From contig NZ_FOLO01000059.1 of assembly GCF_900112265.1 (NCBI RefSeq), positions 1 to 33,669 of the forward strand: 33,669 nt of DNA, in the 5' to 3' direction. Under the pieces are notes generated by a model. It made no database searches, was not told where the DNA came from, and saw only the letters and a list, made by a program, of their open reading frames with translations. The translations under genes were made by a program, and so were the position numbers. Shown here in pieces: positions 31,744 to 33,669 of the stretch. Origin of the DNA: Pseudoalteromonas denitrificans DSM 6059 (GTDB taxonomy: Bacteria; Pseudomonadota; Gammaproteobacteria; Enterobacterales; Alteromonadaceae). Position 1 is the stretch's first letter. Each line of letters begins with the position of its first letter.

Positions 31744-33246
31744 ATGGTTGTAGCTGCAAATCAGCATCAAAATATTTATGCTGTAATTGATTTAGGTTCA
31801 AATAGCTTTCATATGTTGATAGCTAAATCGGTTGCAGGAGATTTACAAACGATAGGCAGGGTTAAACGTAAAGTACGTTTGGCCGCAGGTCTGGATAAAA
31901 AGAATCATCTAAGCCTCGAAGCAATGCAAAGGGGTTGGGAGTGTTTGTATTTATTTGCTGAACGATTACAGGATATTCCAGCACAAAATATTCGTATTGT
32001 AGCTACTGCAACCTTGCGCTTAGCCATTAATGCTAAGGAATTTATCGATAAAGCACAAATGATACTAAACCATAAACTTGAAGTAATCAGTGGGGAGGTT
32101 GAAGCTAAAACGATTTATAAAGGTGTAGCATATACCTCAGCCTTTTGTGGTAAACAACTTGTTGTTGATATCGGTGGGGCAAGTACTGAGGTTATCATCG
32201 GAGATGCGTTTGAACCGCTAAATTATAAAAGTTTAAATATGGGTTGTGTTACCTATTTGGAAAAATATTTTCACGATGGTAATTTAACATTAAATAATTT
32301 TGAATTAGCAACGGCTGCTGCGCATGACATGATTAAGCCAATTAAACAAAGTTATAAAACTGTTGGCTGGAAAAGTGTTTCAGGTGCTTCTGGAACAGTT
32401 CAGGCAATTCAAGAAATTATGATAGCGCAAGGTCTTGATGAAAATTTAACCCTAGAGAAACTTAATAGCATTAAGAAACAAGCTGTATTGTATAAAACAA
32501 TTGAACAGCTAGCTTTACCTGGTTTAGTTGAAGATAGACGATTAGTATTTGTTTCTGGTCTATCTATACTGATTGCTTTATTTGAAGCATTAGAAATTGA
32601 TTCTATGGGGTTGGCCGGTGGCGCTTTACGAGAAGGCGTCTTGTATAGCATGGTTAAAGAATTACAAAACCATGACATACGCAAACGTACTATTGATAGT
32701 TTTGTTGAAAGGTATCATGTCGATCAGCATCAAGGACAAAGAGTATCAGATCTAGCTTCTTCTTTTGCGGTGCAAGTATCTGAGCACTGGTTTAACAATA
32801 TAGAGTCAAGTATCTCTATTTTAAATGCAGCTTCTTTGCTACATGAGGTAGGTCTGTTAATTGAATATAAGCAATATCAAAAACACACAGCATATATTTT
32901 AACAAACACGCTAATGCCAGGTTTTAGTCAAACTCAACATAAACTTCTTGTTGCACTTGTATCAGGGCATCGAGCAGATATTGACGATCAACAATTTTTA
33001 TCTTTAGGTATAAATGAAAAGCATGGTCAAAAACTCGTTAGGATTTTACGTTTATCAGTTCTTTTTGCGATGAGACGTAAAAATGATGTTTTTCCTAGTG
33101 TTAAGTTACAAGCTGAAAATGATACTTTATCAGTATTACTTCCTAAAACTTGGTTAGAGCAACATCCCCTAATGCGTTCTGAATTAGAGCAAGAAATCCA
33201 TTATCAGAAAAAAGTAGGCTGGAAGTTAGTTATTTCAACCTTTTAG
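31744..33246 (+). CDS. gppA: Guanosine pentaphosphate phosphohydrolase GppA (Ppx/GppA family)
   Basis: GppA converts pppGpp to ppGpp in the stringent response and can also act as an exopolyphosphatase. The 500-residue protein has the actin-like ATPase-fold motifs DLGSNSFHM (16-24), TATLRLA, the ISGEVEA segment (115-121, E120 the likely catalytic residue), DIGGASTE (142-149) and GLAGGALREG, followed by a C-terminal helical HD-like domain. GppA is preferred over Ppx because of length and the rhlB-gppA gene pair seen in E. coli; the two activities cannot be separated by sequence alone. An AGAGGT SD precedes the ATG, and rhlB ends 32 bases upstream. Confidence 0.92.
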   Translation: MVVAANQHQNIYAVIDLGSNSFHMLIAKSVAGDLQTIGRVKRKVRLAAGLDKKNHLSLEAMQRGWECLYLFAERLQDIPAQNIRIVATATLRLAINAKEFIDKAQMILNHKLEVISGEVEAKTIYKGVAYTSAFCGKQLVVDIGGASTEVIIGDAFEPLNYKSLNMGCVTYLEKYFHDGNLTLNNFELATAAAHDMIKPIKQSYKTVGWKSVSGASGTVQAIQEIMIAQGLDENLTLEKLNSIKKQAVLYKTIEQLALPGLVEDRRLVFVSGLSILIALFEALEIDSMGLAGGALREGVLYSMVKELQNHDIRKRTIDSFVERYHVDQHQGQRVSDLASSFAVQVSEHWFNNIESSISILNAASLLHEVGLLIEYKQYQKHTAYILTNTLMPGFSQTQHKLLVALVSGHRADIDDQQFLSLGINEKHGQKLVRILRLSVLFAMRRKNDVFPSVKLQAENDTLSVLLPKTWLEQHPLMRSELEQEIHYQKKVGWKLVISTF

Positions 33247-33309
33247 AACATCACATATATTACTCGAACGAGAGTTTTGTATTTTATTTCAACATATTGG
33301 GTGATATCC

Positions 33310-33330
33310 AAACAATAGAATTGTTTTTTA
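33310..33330 (+). terminator. Possible terminator of gppA
   Basis: AAACAAT pairs with ATTGTTT around a three-base loop, followed by a T tract and soon a second T run. The stem is all A-T except one pair, so it is weak. An alternative, ACTC/GAGT with TTTTGTATTTT after it, lies at 33262-33285. The T runs also belong to the UP-like region of the next promoter. Confidence 0.35.
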
Positions 33331-33388
33331 ACTTTTTTTTTAAAAAACACTTGCGCTCAATCCAAATCTCTCTATACTGCGCCTCCAC
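33331..33388 (+). promoter_or_regulatory. rRNA operon promoter P1 with UP-like element
   Basis: TTGCGC (33351-33356) and TATACT (33373-33378) are 16 bases apart, after an A/T-only block (about 33331-33347) like an UP element. The GC-rich discriminator GCGCCTCC follows, typical of stringently controlled rrn P1 promoters. The start should be near 33386. The 423 bases from gppA to the window end hold only this rrn control region. Confidence 0.82.
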
Positions 33389-33465
33389 CGACACAGACGG
33401 CAAGCAACATTCTTAAAGGGGTGTAGCAAGTTAGCTAGGTTGGCGAGGCAAGTAAAACTTAACGA

Positions 33466-33494
33466 TTCTTTAGAAAGAAACTTCTTCTAAAGAA
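33466..33494. repeat. Perfect inverted repeat between rrn P1 and P2
   Basis: TTCTTTAGAA (33466-33475) and TTCTAAAGAA (33485-33494) are perfect inverse copies with a 9-base spacer. The element is in the P1 transcript and ends 16 bases before the P2 -35 box, so it may be an RNA hairpin or a protein site that affects P2. Confidence 0.5.
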
Positions 33495-33509
33495 AATTAA
33501 AATTAAGTG

Positions 33510-33537
33510 TTGACTCAAGGTTTTTAAGGTGTATTAT
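33510..33537 (+). promoter_or_regulatory. rRNA operon promoter P2
   Basis: TTGACT (33510-33515) and TATTAT (33532-33537) are 16 bases apart, preceded by an A-rich block (AAAGAAAATTAAAATTAAG) and followed by the discriminator TCGCACCCC. The distance from P1 is about 160 bases. Confidence 0.82.
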
Positions 33538-33581
33538 TCGCACCCCAAGCAATTAACGGCAACGTTTACTTCGCTTGAAAC

Positions 33582-33669
33582 GTTCTTTAACAATAAGTAA
33601 TCATCTGTGTGGGCACTCTTGCAGATTGAGTTCTAAGTTACCTTCTTAACTTCGGTTTAGTCGGTAACA
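33582..33669 (+). promoter_or_regulatory. rRNA leader with boxA antitermination site
   Basis: GTTCTTTAACA (33582-33592) is the boxA element bound by NusB/S10 in rRNA antitermination. It is followed by CTGTGTGGGCACTC (33604-33617), conserved in gammaproteobacterial 16S leaders as part of the long helix cut by RNase III. The 16S gene itself lies beyond the window end. Confidence 0.88.

Noticed and set aside
33618..33669. Start of the 16S rRNA gene
   Set aside because: The last bases are still leader; the conserved 16S 5' sequence (AGAGTTTGATC type) is not present before the window ends.
1..33669. CRISPR arrays, insertion sequences, prophage or toxin-antitoxin modules
   Set aside because: No regularly spaced repeats, transposase, phage structural gene or recognisable toxin-antitoxin pair was seen on either strand.

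Overview
The window is AT-rich chromosomal DNA from a gammaproteobacterium. It is most likely an Alteromonadales marine bacterium of the Colwellia/Thalassotalea kind; this is inferred from protein resemblance and gene order, and no 16S sequence is present to confirm it. It starts in a 5S rRNA gene and its terminator, and ends in the tandem promoters and boxA leader of another rRNA operon on the same strand. It is therefore the roughly 33 kb segment between two co-oriented rrn operons. I see no insertion sequence, prophage, CRISPR array or tRNA gene.

From left to right: a CheW adaptor interrupted by a zinc-binding CZB domain (-); tmcA and uvrD as a coupled pair (-) behind a perfect LexA box; rsgA (+) with a possibly structured leader; the operon lptM-lysA-dapF-DUF484-xerC-yigB (-); and, divergent from it, cyaY, an alpha/beta hydrolase, a DUF2914 membrane protein and hemC (+). 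Next come a hemD-hemX fusion and hemY (+), then add (adenosine deaminase, +). An accessory pair follows: an exported formylglycine-enzyme-like protein with Fn3 and CBM6-like domains (+), convergent with a CadC/ToxR-type membrane regulator (-). The rest is a DnaJ-related protein with ubiD and fre (-), a TPR-containing hybrid histidine kinase (+), rho and trxA (-), and rhlB and gppA (+).

Most of this matches Escherichia coli neighbourhoods: hemYXDC-cyaA-cyaY-lptM-dapF-yigA-xerC-yigB-uvrD, ubiD-fre, and gppA-rhlB-trxA-rho. Here they are packed together. cyaA is missing between cyaY and hemC, where the hydrolase and DUF2914 genes lie; rsgA lies between yigB and uvrD; and lysA has joined the dapF operon. 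The core genes cover lysine/peptidoglycan precursors (lysA, dapF), haem (hemC, hemDX, hemY), ubiquinone (ubiD), DNA repair and chromosome resolution (uvrD, xerC), RNA metabolism (rho, rhlB, tmcA), stringent-response nucleotides (gppA) and redox (trxA, fre).

The accessory or less ordinary parts are the CheW-CZB protein, the hemD-hemX fusion with an internal ribosome-binding site and a terminator-like hairpin in front of it, the carbohydrate-binding exported protein beside its convergent regulator, and the orphan phosphorelay kinase behind a perfect palindrome. I found no wholly new multi-gene system. The strongest leads are domain architecture and local regulation. Several start codons were moved from the longest possible ORF on ribosome-binding-site and family-length evidence (dapF, cyaY, hemY, the FGE-like gene, trxA), and one short gene, lptM, was found by reading the lysA-cyaY gap.
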